Source: Caecitellus pseudoparvulus
Lineage: Eukaryota; Bigyra: Bicosoecida
Reading direction: 5' to 3'
Assembly (NCBI GenBank): GCA_965644315.1
Contig: CBFFRQ010000154.1
Location: 1-28,220, forward strand
Length of the DNA stretch: 28,220 nucleotides
The notes under the pieces are model-generated. The model was not told where the DNA came from, searched no databases, and worked only from the letters and a program-made list of their open reading frames with translations. Below, one piece after another: positions 8,225 through 18,673 of the stretch. The position numbers and the translations under genes are program-made. Within the stretch, counting starts at the first letter, position 1, and each line of letters begins with the position of its first letter.

Positions 8225-10309
8225 ATGAACGCCCAAGTGGATCAAGTCCTGGGGGTCCTCTTCGTGGAGGGGTGCCTGAAGCGCAAGCAAGTGCTCGGCC
8301 CCAGAACAGGTGTCTTCACTGACATGCCACGTCGGGGTGCCGCACGCACCTTCGAGCTTGGAGGACCCCTGCCCAAGACTGATCATGATAGTTCATCTTC
8401 GGCACGGGACATGTGGCTCGAGGTCTATGGGGAAGCCGCCGAACGGCTGATCCCAGGGCTGAGTGCGGAATTCGGCAACGCCAATGCGGCCCTGCGCCAG
8501 GGACCCACCGGATCGCCAACCATCCTCGTCACGCTCGGAAGTGAGGGTGATTCACCAACAGTGGCACGTCAACTTCGCATTCTTGCTGCTCAAGAGGACG
8601 ACTTCGCCATTCGAGTCGGCCAAGGTGGGTTCGTCGCCGTGGCCTACACCAACACCAAGCAGTTCGCATCGGCGAAGGCGAAAGTGAAGGTGAAGGCCCA
8701 CCCCACCGCCATCCAAGTGGCCCACCAAGTGACCAAGGAAGCAACCGAAATCGCCTGCCAGTCAGGTGATGTTGCCAAGGTCATGTGCCTCGTTAGGTCC
8801 CACTTCGACCATGGCCCCGTGCCAGCCCAAGCCGTCCGTCCCAGTGTCAGACAATCCGTCCCCTCCGAGGGTGATGCACCTGTCGACACCAAGACACCAT
8901 CGACCTGGACTGACACTCAGCTCGACAAGGCACCGAAGAAGAAGAAGACCCGTCGAGGCAAGCGAGGAAAGGGCAAGTCAGCCGGACGATCCCTCACCTT
9001 CGAGGACGTCTTCATCAAGAACGTCCGGCCACCTGCACCTCGACCAACCTCACCACCTGCCACCCAAGGCTCACCCAAAGATACCGTCACCACCCCTGTG
9101 GTGCATGCCATGTTGCCTTCATCAAGGGTGCAGCGGGGCGTCGACCGCAAGTGGCCGTCCCCCACCCCGTCGGGCGAGGCAAGCCCCGAGGTGCACCGGT
9201 ATCGGCCGTCTGCAGCAGCAGCATGGGAGGTGATCACAAGGGTGGTGCCTCTTCATGACAGTGTGCGGACACCCGAGCACCTGGCCGAGTACCCCATCAA
9301 GCCTGGCCCTCTGGCCGACCTGCTGTCATCGACCCACGTGTACTCTAACGTGGGGGGGCGGGCCTGTGTCCAGGCCTGTCTCGAGACGGCAGCAGGGGAG
9401 AGGGTCTTCGAGGCTGGGGACCTCCTCCTACTCCAGCATGCAGCCACCATCAACGCTGCCCAGCTTGCCTTCAAGCACATGGTCAGGCAGCTGGAGGGGG
9501 TGGTCAGTGACTCGTCCAGCTCGGACATCATGGACGTCGGCCAGAAGCCACCCTCCCCCTTCCGCTCAGACGGGCAACGGGTGGCCGTCTTCCGCAACAT
9601 GCTGCACCAGCACTCGCCGGATGACACCTTCCTGGCCCCAGGTACACCACCAGTCCTGCTTCCCGGCCTGCACCTGCTCATCGACCGCATCAACCAAGGG
9701 TACCGTGCCCCAGCCGGGCATGATGACCTTGGCCAGGCCGGCGTCGACCCCAGCCAGGTTGATGAAGAGGGTGACCAAGAGGGGCACCTCGACGGAGTGC
9801 TGTATGCCTTCGCACTTCGAGAGGTGTGGACCGACAACACGGCCCATCTGCAGCTCATCCTCGTCGACCATGATCGAGGCAAGCTGGTGCTGTGGAACCC
9901 CGACATCCCTGACCTCCATGACGAGCTGCCCCTGCACAAGTGCATGACCCGGCTGGCAGCCGAAGGCATCAACGTCTTGTACCGGATCTGGACCACACCC
10001 GAGGCGGGCAGTCCAGCACCCTTCCGGGACAGGCTTCGAGGGGCACTCCAGTCTCTCCGAGATGACTTCCCCCCCCTGCCTCACAAGGCCACCGACGGCA
10101 CCGTGCACCCCCAGACCCTCATCGCTGGCAAGGGCACAAGGGTGGCCATGCCTCATGGGCGGATGACCCGACAGCAGGCCGCCACCCTGGAGGCTGAGGT
10201 CAAGGACCCCCTCAAGCGGCTGGTGCCTGAAGACGGCGAGGGTCGCCTGCCCAAGGTCAAGGATGTGCCCCACATCTCGATCGGGCAGATGGGTGGACGC
10301 CTGATGTAA
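8225..10309 (+). CDS. ORF1-like protein of copy 2 (no endonuclease or RT)
   Basis: This 694-residue protein aligns along its length with residues 1-700 of the copy 1 polyprotein. The start at 8225 is chosen from that alignment; an in-frame ATG at 8183 would add 14 residues. Shared landmarks are the opening QVLGVLF, TDMxRRGAARTFxLGG, the ACxSGDVxK helix, the KKKKTRRGKR basic stretch, VQACxETAAGE, DLxLLQHAATIxAAQ, PPVLLPGLHLL, HLQLI, LVLWNPD and GRxTRQQAA. The protein ends GRLM-stop at the point where copy 1 continues into its endonuclease. By analogy with LINE ORF1 proteins it may bind element RNA, but no RRM or zinc knuckle is evident. The VQAC Cys, HLQLI His and WNPD Asn/Asp could form a papain-like triad. 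The stop overlaps a GTAAGT (10306-10311), so continuation by splicing cannot be ruled out. Confidence 0.82.
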   Translation: MNAQVDQVLGVLFVEGCLKRKQVLGPRTGVFTDMPRRGAARTFELGGPLPKTDHDSSSSARDMWLEVYGEAAERLIPGLSAEFGNANAALRQGPTGSPTILVTLGSEGDSPTVARQLRILAAQEDDFAIRVGQGGFVAVAYTNTKQFASAKAKVKVKAHPTAIQVAHQVTKEATEIACQSGDVAKVMCLVRSHFDHGPVPAQAVRPSVRQSVPSEGDAPVDTKTPSTWTDTQLDKAPKKKKTRRGKRGKGKSAGRSLTFEDVFIKNVRPPAPRPTSPPATQGSPKDTVTTPVVHAMLPSSRVQRGVDRKWPSPTPSGEASPEVHRYRPSAAAAWEVITRVVPLHDSVRTPEHLAEYPIKPGPLADLLSSTHVYSNVGGRACVQACLETAAGERVFEAGDLLLLQHAATINAAQLAFKHMVRQLEGVVSDSSSSDIMDVGQKPPSPFRSDGQRVAVFRNMLHQHSPDDTFLAPGTPPVLLPGLHLLIDRINQGYRAPAGHDDLGQAGVDPSQVDEEGDQEGHLDGVLYAFALREVWTDNTAHLQLILVDHDRGKLVLWNPDIPDLHDELPLHKCMTRLAAEGINVLYRIWTTPEAGSPAPFRDRLRGALQSLRDDFPPLPHKATDGTVHPQTLIAGKGTRVAMPHGRMTRQQAATLEAEVKDPLKRLVPEDGEGRLPKVKDVPHISIGQMGGRLM

Positions 10310-10923
10310 GTCACCTGTGGGGGCATACTCCCTGTGCCACACATGACTGAAGCTTTGTGTCGCGACCGACGCACATAGCTGACATCGGACATTGGAAAGT
10401 CCAACCCAACCTCACCATCACCAACCCAACATCGATACCAACACATCAGGACTCGGCTCAGTGGAAGGGGAAGGCACTTGCAGCAAGATCTGTGAGGCCG
10501 CCCCCAAACCTGAGCCGAAGGGACAGCCGGGCTGGGTCGTGTGCTTGCATCTCAGCAACACCCAGTCCGTGTCGAGTCCATATCCTCCAGCCCACACCGC
10601 CACCCAAGCCAAGCAAGTCGGGTCTCCACCCCTGGACATCGGACCGAGACGGACGAGACTGGACTGGACGGACAAGACAAGAGTGGACCGAGACCTGGAC
10701 CTACACCTCAAGACCATCCCACCGGGGCGGGCGCTGAAGCGCCAAGACAGACGGCGACTTATACAACGGACACGAGTCTGTGCTAGTCGCAAAGCCGTGC
10801 AAGCGGTGCCGTCGTGGTGTCTGTGTCACTGCATTCTGTTGTGGCGCAGGTGGCACCACATGTCCAAGCCCAAGCTGTACCATGATGTAGCCTGCATGGA
10901 GGCAATCTGCAATGCATTGAGTA
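10310..10923 (+). other. 3' untranslated region of copy 2, with conserved 3' domain
   Basis: I see no gene in these 614 bp. The segment from 10730 starts with a GGCGC-TGAA-GCGCC hairpin (10730-10743). It then aligns with copy 1 7745-7930 through a GxCGGC block, an AACGG block, a CTGTG block and the final AATGCATTGAGTAGCTAACC. The upstream part (10310-10729) shows no clear similarity to the copy 1 UTR. Confidence 0.6.
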
Positions 10924-10935
10924 GCTAACCTAAAC
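10924..10935. repeat. Degenerate telomeric stub joining copies 2 and 3
   Basis: The 12 bp GCTAACCTAAAC separate the copy 2 3' end from the truncated 5' end of copy 3, which resumes at GCTAATTCC. Read on the other strand it is GTTTAGGTTAGC, about two imperfect telomere units. Confidence 0.6.
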
Positions 10936-13900
10936 GCTAATTCCGCGCTGAAACAATCCGCACCAGGGCAGACCATTCTCCTTGTCACGCTGCCGAGTGA
11001 CGGTGAAGGCCCCGCCATTGCCAAGTCCCTGCGCGTTGCTGCTGCTGTGCGAGAAGACTTCATCATCATGTTGAAGGGGGGCGGCTCTGTGGGCGTGGTG
11101 TACTCCAACACGCGGCAGTTCACGTCAGAGCGCGCCAGGGTCAGCGTGATCGCCCCTCCCTCTGTAGTGAAGGTTGCTCAAAAGATCTCTGAGGCAGCAA
11201 CCAACATTGCCTGTGAGAGTGGGGATGTGTCCAAGATCTTGAAGCTTGTCCATGCCCATGTCACCAACACTCACTCCATCGCCAAGCGTGCTCCAAAGCC
11301 TGTCGGACACTCCGTCTCTCCAGAAGATGACGCCTCTGTCGACAAGCTGCCAAGCACACTGCCAAAGCCCCTTGCTGAAGGCGGTCCCAAGAAGAAGAAG
11401 ACACGGAGGGGCAAACGCAAGCCATCGACAAAGAGCTCTCCTCCTCGGCGCTTTGCTGAACTGTTCAAGGAGGGCGTCGTGACTACTCGCCCCACAGCGC
11501 CCTCCCCTCCATCTGCACCCGCCGAGTCGTCAGGCCAAGCTGCTCCTTCCCCTGAACATGTCCCTCTTCCGTCCACCAGAGTCAAGCGCCCGACCTTCAG
11601 CAGATGGGACTCGCCCAGCCCACGCAAGAGACCTCCTCCCGTGTCCCCGACAGCTGCGGCACTATCGGGCAGCGGGGCACAGCCACCTCTTGCAAGTCCT
11701 GCAAACACGGCACCCACTACGCTGCTAAAACTTGCTGACTGCAGTCGCCGACCAGCACGGCTTGGACAGGCAAACCTTGACTTGGGTTCCCCCTTGCAGC
11801 AACTCCTCGCCTCTGCGCACGCGTTCCGCAATAAGGACCAACGACACTGTGTCCAGGCCTGCTTTGAAACAGCAGCAGGAGAGCCACTCTTCAATGACGA
11901 TGACCTTGTCCTTCTTCAACACGCAGCCACCATCCAAGCGGCGCAGACATCCTTCTGTGCTGTGTTGAAGAAGAGCAGCGCGCGTCACCCTGGCACACCA
12001 GACTCGGAGGTCCATGCTGTCTGTGAAACAGAACCTTCCATGCCGACCACCGAGCAAGACAAGCTTGACCTCTTTCAATCGTTCCTGTACCGACATGCGC
12101 CTGATGATGCAGCACTCACCAGTGCCTGTCCACCTGTGCTCCTCCCTGGTCTTCATCTCTTGCTCACGCGTATCAACGAGGGCCATCGGGAACTTAAAGG
12201 CGGCACAGTGTCTGGACACTGCCTGGTTGATGTCAAGGCAGAGAAAGAGATGACCTCCGAGGCAAAAGTCTTTGCTGGGGTGTACTTCGCGTTTGCTCTC
12301 AGCTTGGTTGACACTGGAGGTGTCTCCCACCTTCAGCTCATTGTCGTCAACGCTGAGAAGTCCACACTTGTACTGTGGAACCCTGACGAACCCTTCAAGA
12401 GCACCAACATTCCAATCGACGGCTGCCTGAACACACTCGACTCGATGGGCATTGAGTCTGTGTACCGTGTCTCATCCTCCCCGCTGAGTGGCAAGCCGAT
12501 TCCCTTCAAAGACAGAGTGCGGCTGGCCATGCTGTCCCTCAGGTCTGACTTTCCCCCACTCCCGTTCGTAGCTGAGGACGAGACTGTCTACCCAAAGACT
12601 CTCATCACTGGCAAGACAACACGGGTGTACCTCCCTGTAGGCCGCACCACGCGCCAACAAGCAGCTGCCGATGAGAGAGCCAAGACGGTTGACCCCATAC
12701 TGTCACTCATCCCAACATCTGTACAAGTCGCCGACCAGATCAGTAGCGATGCACCCCATACCCCTGTCGGCCGCGGAAGACACATGACACTCGCACTTGC
12801 TGCTTGGAATGTGCACGGCTCCTGCGGCCAGTGTGTCCACGATGTCGTCACCTGTGTCCAGTCTGTGTGCAGTGCGTCGTCCATGTTGGCACTCTGTGTC
12901 ACAGAGCCTGGGGGGCACGGCCTGCTCGACACGGAAGTCATGGGCCTTGAATGCTTCCGCCCAAGCCCGCCTGATCGGCCTGTCGGGCGGAGTGAGGTTG
13001 CCTTGCTGCTTGATCGAAGACTCAATGGCTCAGTGATCCCGGGCCTCGACGTTGATGGTCGCTGCATAATTGCTTGCTCGATCCCTGCAAGCCCACAACC
13101 CATCGCCATCATAGCCACGTACGTACCCAACTGGCACTCTTGGCAGCGAAAGAAGCCAGTCGCTGATCCGGACACGAAGCTTCCGTACCGGCAAGAGGTT
13201 TGGCGGCAGCTTGAGTCTGCTGTTCAACAGCTCCGCCTCACCCACATGATTGTCATCATGGGTGACTTGAACACTCATCCAGGTGACGAAGGGGTAGGCA
13301 CGTGGGGAGCAGATCACTGGGAGAACCGGACCGGCATTCCCGAGCCCACTGAAGACATCCTGCAGATGCAGCTCCTCTGCGAGCAAGGCCCACTGATCCC
13401 AGCCGGACTTGGTGGCCTGCCAACGCACAGGTATGGTCGGGCTCTGGACCACATCCTGATGACTGAGGACCTCCACAGTATGTTGAGCAGACCACTGCAC
13501 ATCACAACAACGTTCTCCAGCGGGACGAAAAAGAGTGCCGCTCGACTAGTCCTCAGTGACCATCATCTTGTTGCAGCAGAAGTCCGAGTGAAGCCTGCCA
13601 AGCGAGTGTGGACATCATCCAAGAGCCCCCATGTACAGGCGGTGCCACCCTGGTGGACCTCAGCGACAGAGGCTGGGCTGGCAGCGCAAGCGATGTTTCG
13701 AGGATCCCTCAGCTCGCGGGCCACCGCGCTCCAGACAGGCAGCGCCGCCCCGAGCCTATCCTTTCTCAACGGTGCTATCGAAGCTGCGGCTATGGACACA
13801 CATCGCAAGGCCAAGACCCCACGTGACCCTCTGCCCCAGCTGAAGATGGACATCAAGGCGGCCAGCGGGCTCAAGAAGTCCATGACTGCACGCGTGTCCA

Positions 13901-16900
13901 AGCTGCGGAAGACCATTGCCAAGCTGCACCGGAAGCTCGCACTTGCCACCGGTCGGCATCCTCAGCCAGACCACGCCCGTGCCATCCGAGAGGGAATCTC
14001 CATGGCCACTGAAGAGCTACACGCCACGCTTCAATGCCGCAAGGATGCAATGCGGAAGTGCACGAGGCTTGTGAAGAAGAAGCGACATGTCACTCTGTCC
14101 AGGATCCGAGCACGCTTGAGGGAACTCGCTGTCACGGATCCCTTCACTGCCCACCAACACATCAAGCGCCTGTCAGGTCGAGGTCGTCGAGCCCGTCGAG
14201 CTCCCATCAGGTCCGTGAAGTCCATGCAGGAAGTGCTCATCTCCTCCCCTGATCTGGTGAAGGAGGAGGTTGCCAAGCAGATGTCTGGCATCCTGAGTCA
14301 CAACAAGCCCAGGCCAACATCGCTGAAGTACGGGCTGGCAAGGTTCCTTCCCTCAGCCCAAGAGTCCTTCACCCCGCCAGTGACATGGCTTCCCTCCAAG
14401 AAGCAAGTCAAAGTCCTCATGGCATCACTCAGTCTACACCGTCACCCAGGCTCTGGCAAGTTCCAGTCAGAGCACATCAAGTATGCTGGGCCAGGCTTCC
14501 AAGACATCTACTCCCAAGCCGTCATCCAAGCGTTGCAACAAGGCACCTGCCCGCCAGACTACCATGCAGGCATTGGGTCACTCATCCCCAAGAAGACGAG
14601 TGAAGCTGGGCGGCCTCGCACATACCGCTTGATTGTATGCCGCCCCCCTCCTGCGAAGCTCTTCTTCTCAGTGGCCGCTGCATGCCTGGAGTCCTGGATG
14701 CAAACATGGGTGTCGAAGGAGCAGGCTGGCTTCACTCGACACCGCAACACGCATGAGCACATCTTGGCTCTCCAAGAGGTGATCAAGGGCCACCTGCGAC
14801 AGTCAACAGCGCCAGTGCAAGTCCTGGTACTCTTCGTGGACTTCCGGGGAGCATTCGACTCTGTGAGCCACGCAGCCATCACAGAGATCCTTGAGGCTGC
14901 CTCCCTCCCTGCGCCACTCCTGGCCGTCATCAAGGAGTACATGTCCAAGGCGACGGTCTCCATCAACACGCGCCATGGTCTTTGTCGCCCCCTTCCTGTC
15001 AGCAATGGTGTCCCCCAAGGAGGAGCTCTGTCCCCCCTCCTCTTCAAGGTTGCGATAGATGTGCTGTCGCAAAGGCTCCACGAGATGCCCCTCCAAGGCA
15101 TCCAGGGGGTTGGCATCCCAACACCAGCAGGCCATGTCACCCACACCCTGTATGCAGACGACCTGGCCTGCATCGCAACGTCTGCCACGGCCTTGCACCG
15201 AATCTTCGTAGAGGTGAAGGCCATCGCTGCCCGGGTTGGCCTTGCCATCAACCCGTCGAAGTCCGGGGTCATGATCCTTGCCAACTCCGTGCGAGGCAGC
15301 CGGACACCAGTCAGTGAAAGGAAGAAGTTGGTGTGGCGCTCGGCTGCCCTCAAAGCGGGCAGCATGCTGAAGGTTGGCACCAAGTCCATCCAACGGGTGG
15401 CCGAGTACACCTACTTGGGTGTGCCGATGTCCGAACATCCTGCCAAGACCCGTGCACTTACCCTGCAACAAGCTGGGCTTGCTTGCATCCAAGCCGGGTT
15501 CACTGCGGGCGCGCTGCTCAGTGCCACCTGGCTCGATGTGCAGCAGCGGCACCTGGTTGGGTATGCCACTGTCACGTCAGCCGCCGACTACATGCTGTCC
15601 ACCCAAGCCAACAGTTCCCTGCTTCCGCTGCGCGATGTTGACCGCGGCGTCGCCCTCGCCTTGGACAGGACCCAAGTCGGCTCGCAGAGTGCACTCATGC
15701 GCCCCCACAGCTACGCCAAGCTGGCTCTATGCGGAGTCCTGCCTGCCCACATCCGCTCCACGCAACTGCGGACTGGGATGTTTGTCAAGGCTCTCCGGAT
15801 GCTGCACTCGGACACCCCTCTTGCCCGAGCTCTGTGCCTGACCATCCCGCAGGCCCTTGACCTTATGCCTGCTTCGATGTCGACGACCTTCATCGTCGAC
15901 ACCATCGCTGATGGGGGTCGGCTTCGAGCTGCCAGTGTCCCTGCTCCGTGGGCACTGCATGCCCTCTTGGACCTCTGGCTCATGGGCTGCATGCCAGACC
16001 TTGCACAGCTTCGGCTTGCATGTGCACCTGGCTCTGAGCATGCTGCCACAGCCCTTGCCCAAGTCCTTGCCGGACTTAAGACCACCCCGGGCCTCCACAG
16101 GTCTGCGGTGGTTGGGGTGGCTGCCAGCGAGACGTCGTCCATGGCCGAACCCCCGGCCTTCACGGCAGACACCCCCTGGGCCCTGCGTCGCCAAGTCCTC
16201 GCGTCGTATCTTCATGTAGCCCAGGCAGTGCCGAGTGCAGCTGCCCACTACACCACCGACAGCCGAATCCCCCAAGTGCAGAAGCCCAGGCCGTATCATC
16301 TTGGGCCTGGTGCGCAGCACTTCGTGTGGCTACATCCACTGCCACACGGGGTGAACCCCCTCTTCTGGGTCTGTCCTGATGACAGGCCCACCAGAGTGAT
16401 GGTCCATCACTTCCAGACCTTACAGCTTCTTCATGGGGGGGACAGTGCCACTCTGTACGAGTGCTGTCCGATTTGCGGACTCAACACCGATGTACAGCTG
16501 CACGTGCACATCCTGCTGCACTGCACCCACCACGAACTCACCATGGCACGCCAACACACGATGACCAAGTTCAGAGAACTGGCCAACAGGTCAGCTGTGC
16601 CCGAGTCCGCGGCGGGCCAAGTGCAGTGCCTGCCCATCCCCCCAAGATCTGCCACGCCCTCCTTCGTGCCCCCGACCCAGAGCCGCGAAGCCTGCGGGAC
16701 CTCGAGGTCCTCCACAGGCTCCTGCTCTGCGGGCAGTGGCCTCACCGGTGGGGGCTGGCCGACGAAGAGCAGCTTGTCTCTATGAAAGAGGCGGCTGTCC
16801 TCTCCCACCCCCACCTCGTCCACCGTGCTGGTCCTTGCCGTGTCCGTGCCCCAGCTGTATGGCAAGACATCCTGCGCAGCGCGGTTGAGTTCACAGCAAA

Positions 16901-17243
16901 GGCGTGGCGGGTCACAGTCACTTACATGTTGCGTATGACCGATGCCCACCACCTTGCTGTCCAGAGGCATGCTGAGTACCTGTGGTGGGCAGTACATGGG
17001 CGCGGGGCGCCGCTGCCTGGCCGCACGCAGCCAGTGCGGTCAGCGGCCACGCGGCACACGCGCAGGCCCCGCACTCGCCGCAGGGCACGCACCTTTTTCC
17101 CTGCCAAGGCTGGCCAAGTGCCGTCCACGGAGGGCAAGGTCCAGAGGACGCTGCAGCACTTCATGGGGCCTCAGCCAGCCCATGCAGACACTGATGGTGA
17201 GGGGGAAGGGCCCGATGGTTCCTGTGAAGAGAGCGAGGAGTAA
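10936..17243 (+). pseudogene. Broken LINE polyprotein of copy 3
   Basis: The reading frame matches the copy 1 polyprotein from residue 87. It is open from 10921, but the first in-frame ATG is 11068 (MLKGGG). A run of seven C at 6503-6509 in copy 1 is six C here (16638-16643), which shifts the frame to a stop at 16783-16785. The original C-terminus continues in another frame to 17243. Endonuclease, reverse transcriptase and zinc finger all lie upstream of the shift and are intact, so only the N-terminal 86 residues and the Arg-rich/acidic tail are lost. Amino-acid differences from copy 1 seen by eye are E to K (12196), G to E (14231), G to A (14423) and H to Q (14541). The homopolymer change could be a sequencing error. 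Confidence 0.88.
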
Positions 17244-18064
17244 GGCGGAACGCAGGCGTGCGGGCGGGGAGTGGAACAGCCACGCTTATGGCCGCGTCTA
17301 CCCTCCACGAGTGTCCTGACGTGATGAACCTGTGTGAAGCGTGGTGATAACCACGGTAGCCCGAAGCAGATGCCCAAGACCTTACCTTTTACTTACTACA
17401 TAGCCTGCGAGTAGCAGTGGAGTGAGCGGGAGCGTGCCTCGGGCCGCGGCGCGTGTGCAGCCGCAGTGCTGCACGGCCGCGGCCCGGATGGCGGCTGACG
17501 ATGAAGCAAGCTCACTCACCACGAAACCAGGGCGTGACGGGTTGAAGAAGAAGGTCCTTTTCCTTTCTGTATCCCCCTTGATGCGCGCGATGCGCTCTGT
17601 GGCGCGGGCGCGTGTGTGCGCACGGGTGCTGGTGTGCGCGATCGAATTCCGCACCACGCACCCGGCCGAGTTCCCGCGCAGAGGCGGAGCACACACCTCA
17701 TGAAGGGCGCAGAGAGGCCTATGAGGGCCACAGAGGAGGTGGGTGAGGAATTTGGATTATGATCTGTTGTCAAGACTGCGCGGATGCCTGGGTGTGCTCT
17801 GGTGTGCCCCAGGTGTCTGGCGCTGGCGGAGCAAGGGATGAAGTGTAGCGGAGGAGGGCCAAGATGATGAATTGGAGCGGGCAGGGACCTGCCCTAGCAA
17901 GTGGCGGCAGATATAACGGGTGCAAGCCTGTGTTTGTTGCGAATCCGCGCCAAGCGGTAGCCGCTGTGGCGTCCTACATGTGCAGAGGTGCATTGTGGGG
18001 CGCCCGTGTGACGCTCAAGCTGTACGGTGCCAAGCTGTGCCGAGGTGAAATGCATTGTGAGTTG
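17244..18064 (+). other. 3' untranslated region of copy 3
   Basis: This is nearly identical to 7110-7930, with a G to A change at 17288. It retains the large two-part hairpin at 17440-17486 and the conserved 3'-terminal domain. No gene is supported. Confidence 0.75.
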
Positions 18065-18078
18065 CTAACCTAACCCTA
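18065..18078. repeat. Innermost telomeric stub
   Basis: CTAACCTAACCCTA follows the end of copy 3, about two telomere units, one lacking a C. It marks the probable former chromosome end onto which the first retroelement was added. Confidence 0.65.
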
Positions 18079-18295
18079 TTTATAGTAATTAGAAGGGATT
18101 ATTTATAACTTTATCATATGGATTTAATAATATTACGCTATCGCATAATATCATTAACTGTTTTGATTATATATCTAAAAATATAAATTCTGATATAAAT
18201 AAATATATATTAATATATTGTATGCGGGGTATGTATTCATAGAGTCTATAGCTGATTAGTAGATATATATATATTTATGTCTGCTTCTGAGTCCG
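18079..18295. other. AT-rich island, no gene seen
   Basis: About 215 bp are strongly AT-rich, with ATAAATATATATTAATATAT-like runs and an ATATATATATAT tract near 18262-18275, in an otherwise GC-rich window. No ORF or RNA gene is supportable. It could be organellar DNA inserted at a repaired end, an origin-like AT-rich element or old repeat debris; the sequence does not decide. Confidence 0.6.
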
Positions 18296-18673
18296 TGTTA
18301 GCCGCAAGTTGCGATAGCAATCTGAGGCACGGCAGCTCATACATTTATGTATGCGGTCCCCCCAGTGTCGTAACGCGCGGCGGGGCCGTTTTGGGTCGCG
18401 GGGTGGCGCGGTGTGCGCGGGGTCGCCGCGGCGCCCCCAACACGCCAAGGCCGAAACCCGCGCCCAACTCGCCCAACAGGCGCCGAACGCCTGAATGACG
18501 ACGAAGAACATTAAAGTACCATGTTCCTGATGGAACATGCTCATTTCACACGGTGACTCACCATGTTTCGTGCAAGATATGTGCGCGACGCAAGCGAGAA
18601 CCGTGGCCCGCTTCTTTCGAGGAGCAAGTGTGAGGTGAGTGTGGTGAAAACAAGAGGCTACAATGCAATATTC
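18296..18673. other. Intergenic region with GC-rich patch and two palindromes
   Basis: No gene is supported. A very GC-rich patch (about 18356-18490) contains the near-perfect palindrome GGGG-T-CGCCGCGGCG-C-CCCC at 18419-18438. An 8-bp stem, CATGTTCC with GGAACATG around a TGAT loop, lies at 18520-18539, about 135 bp beyond the stop of the minus-strand Sel1 gene. It could belong to that gene's 3' region, which is inference. Confidence 0.45.

Larger units (their letters stand above)
8002..10923 (+). mobile_element. Related short retroelement, copy 2 (ORF1-only)
   Basis: This element of about 2.9 kb shares its first roughly 100 bp with copy 1 (about seven differences in 90 bp) and its last roughly 190 bp in outline, but has no endonuclease or reverse transcriptase. 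It begins directly after a telomeric tract and ends in a GCTAACCTAA stub at 10924-10933. The coding part is only moderately similar to copy 1, so it belongs to a distinct subfamily and is not a recent deletion product of copy 1. It is probably non-autonomous, relying on the copy 1 type reverse transcriptase. Confidence 0.8.
10936..18064 (+). mobile_element. Non-LTR retrotransposon, copy 3 (5'-truncated, near-identical to copy 1)
   Basis: Position 10936 corresponds to 801 of copy 1, and similarity continues at a constant offset of 10135 to a one-base deletion near 16643, then at 10134 to the 3' end. By eye I find only about twenty substitutions in 7.1 kb, several of them in tight clusters. The missing 5' part is the leader and the first 86 codons. 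The copy ends GTGAGTTG like copy 1 and is followed by a 14-bp telomeric stub. Confidence 0.92.
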
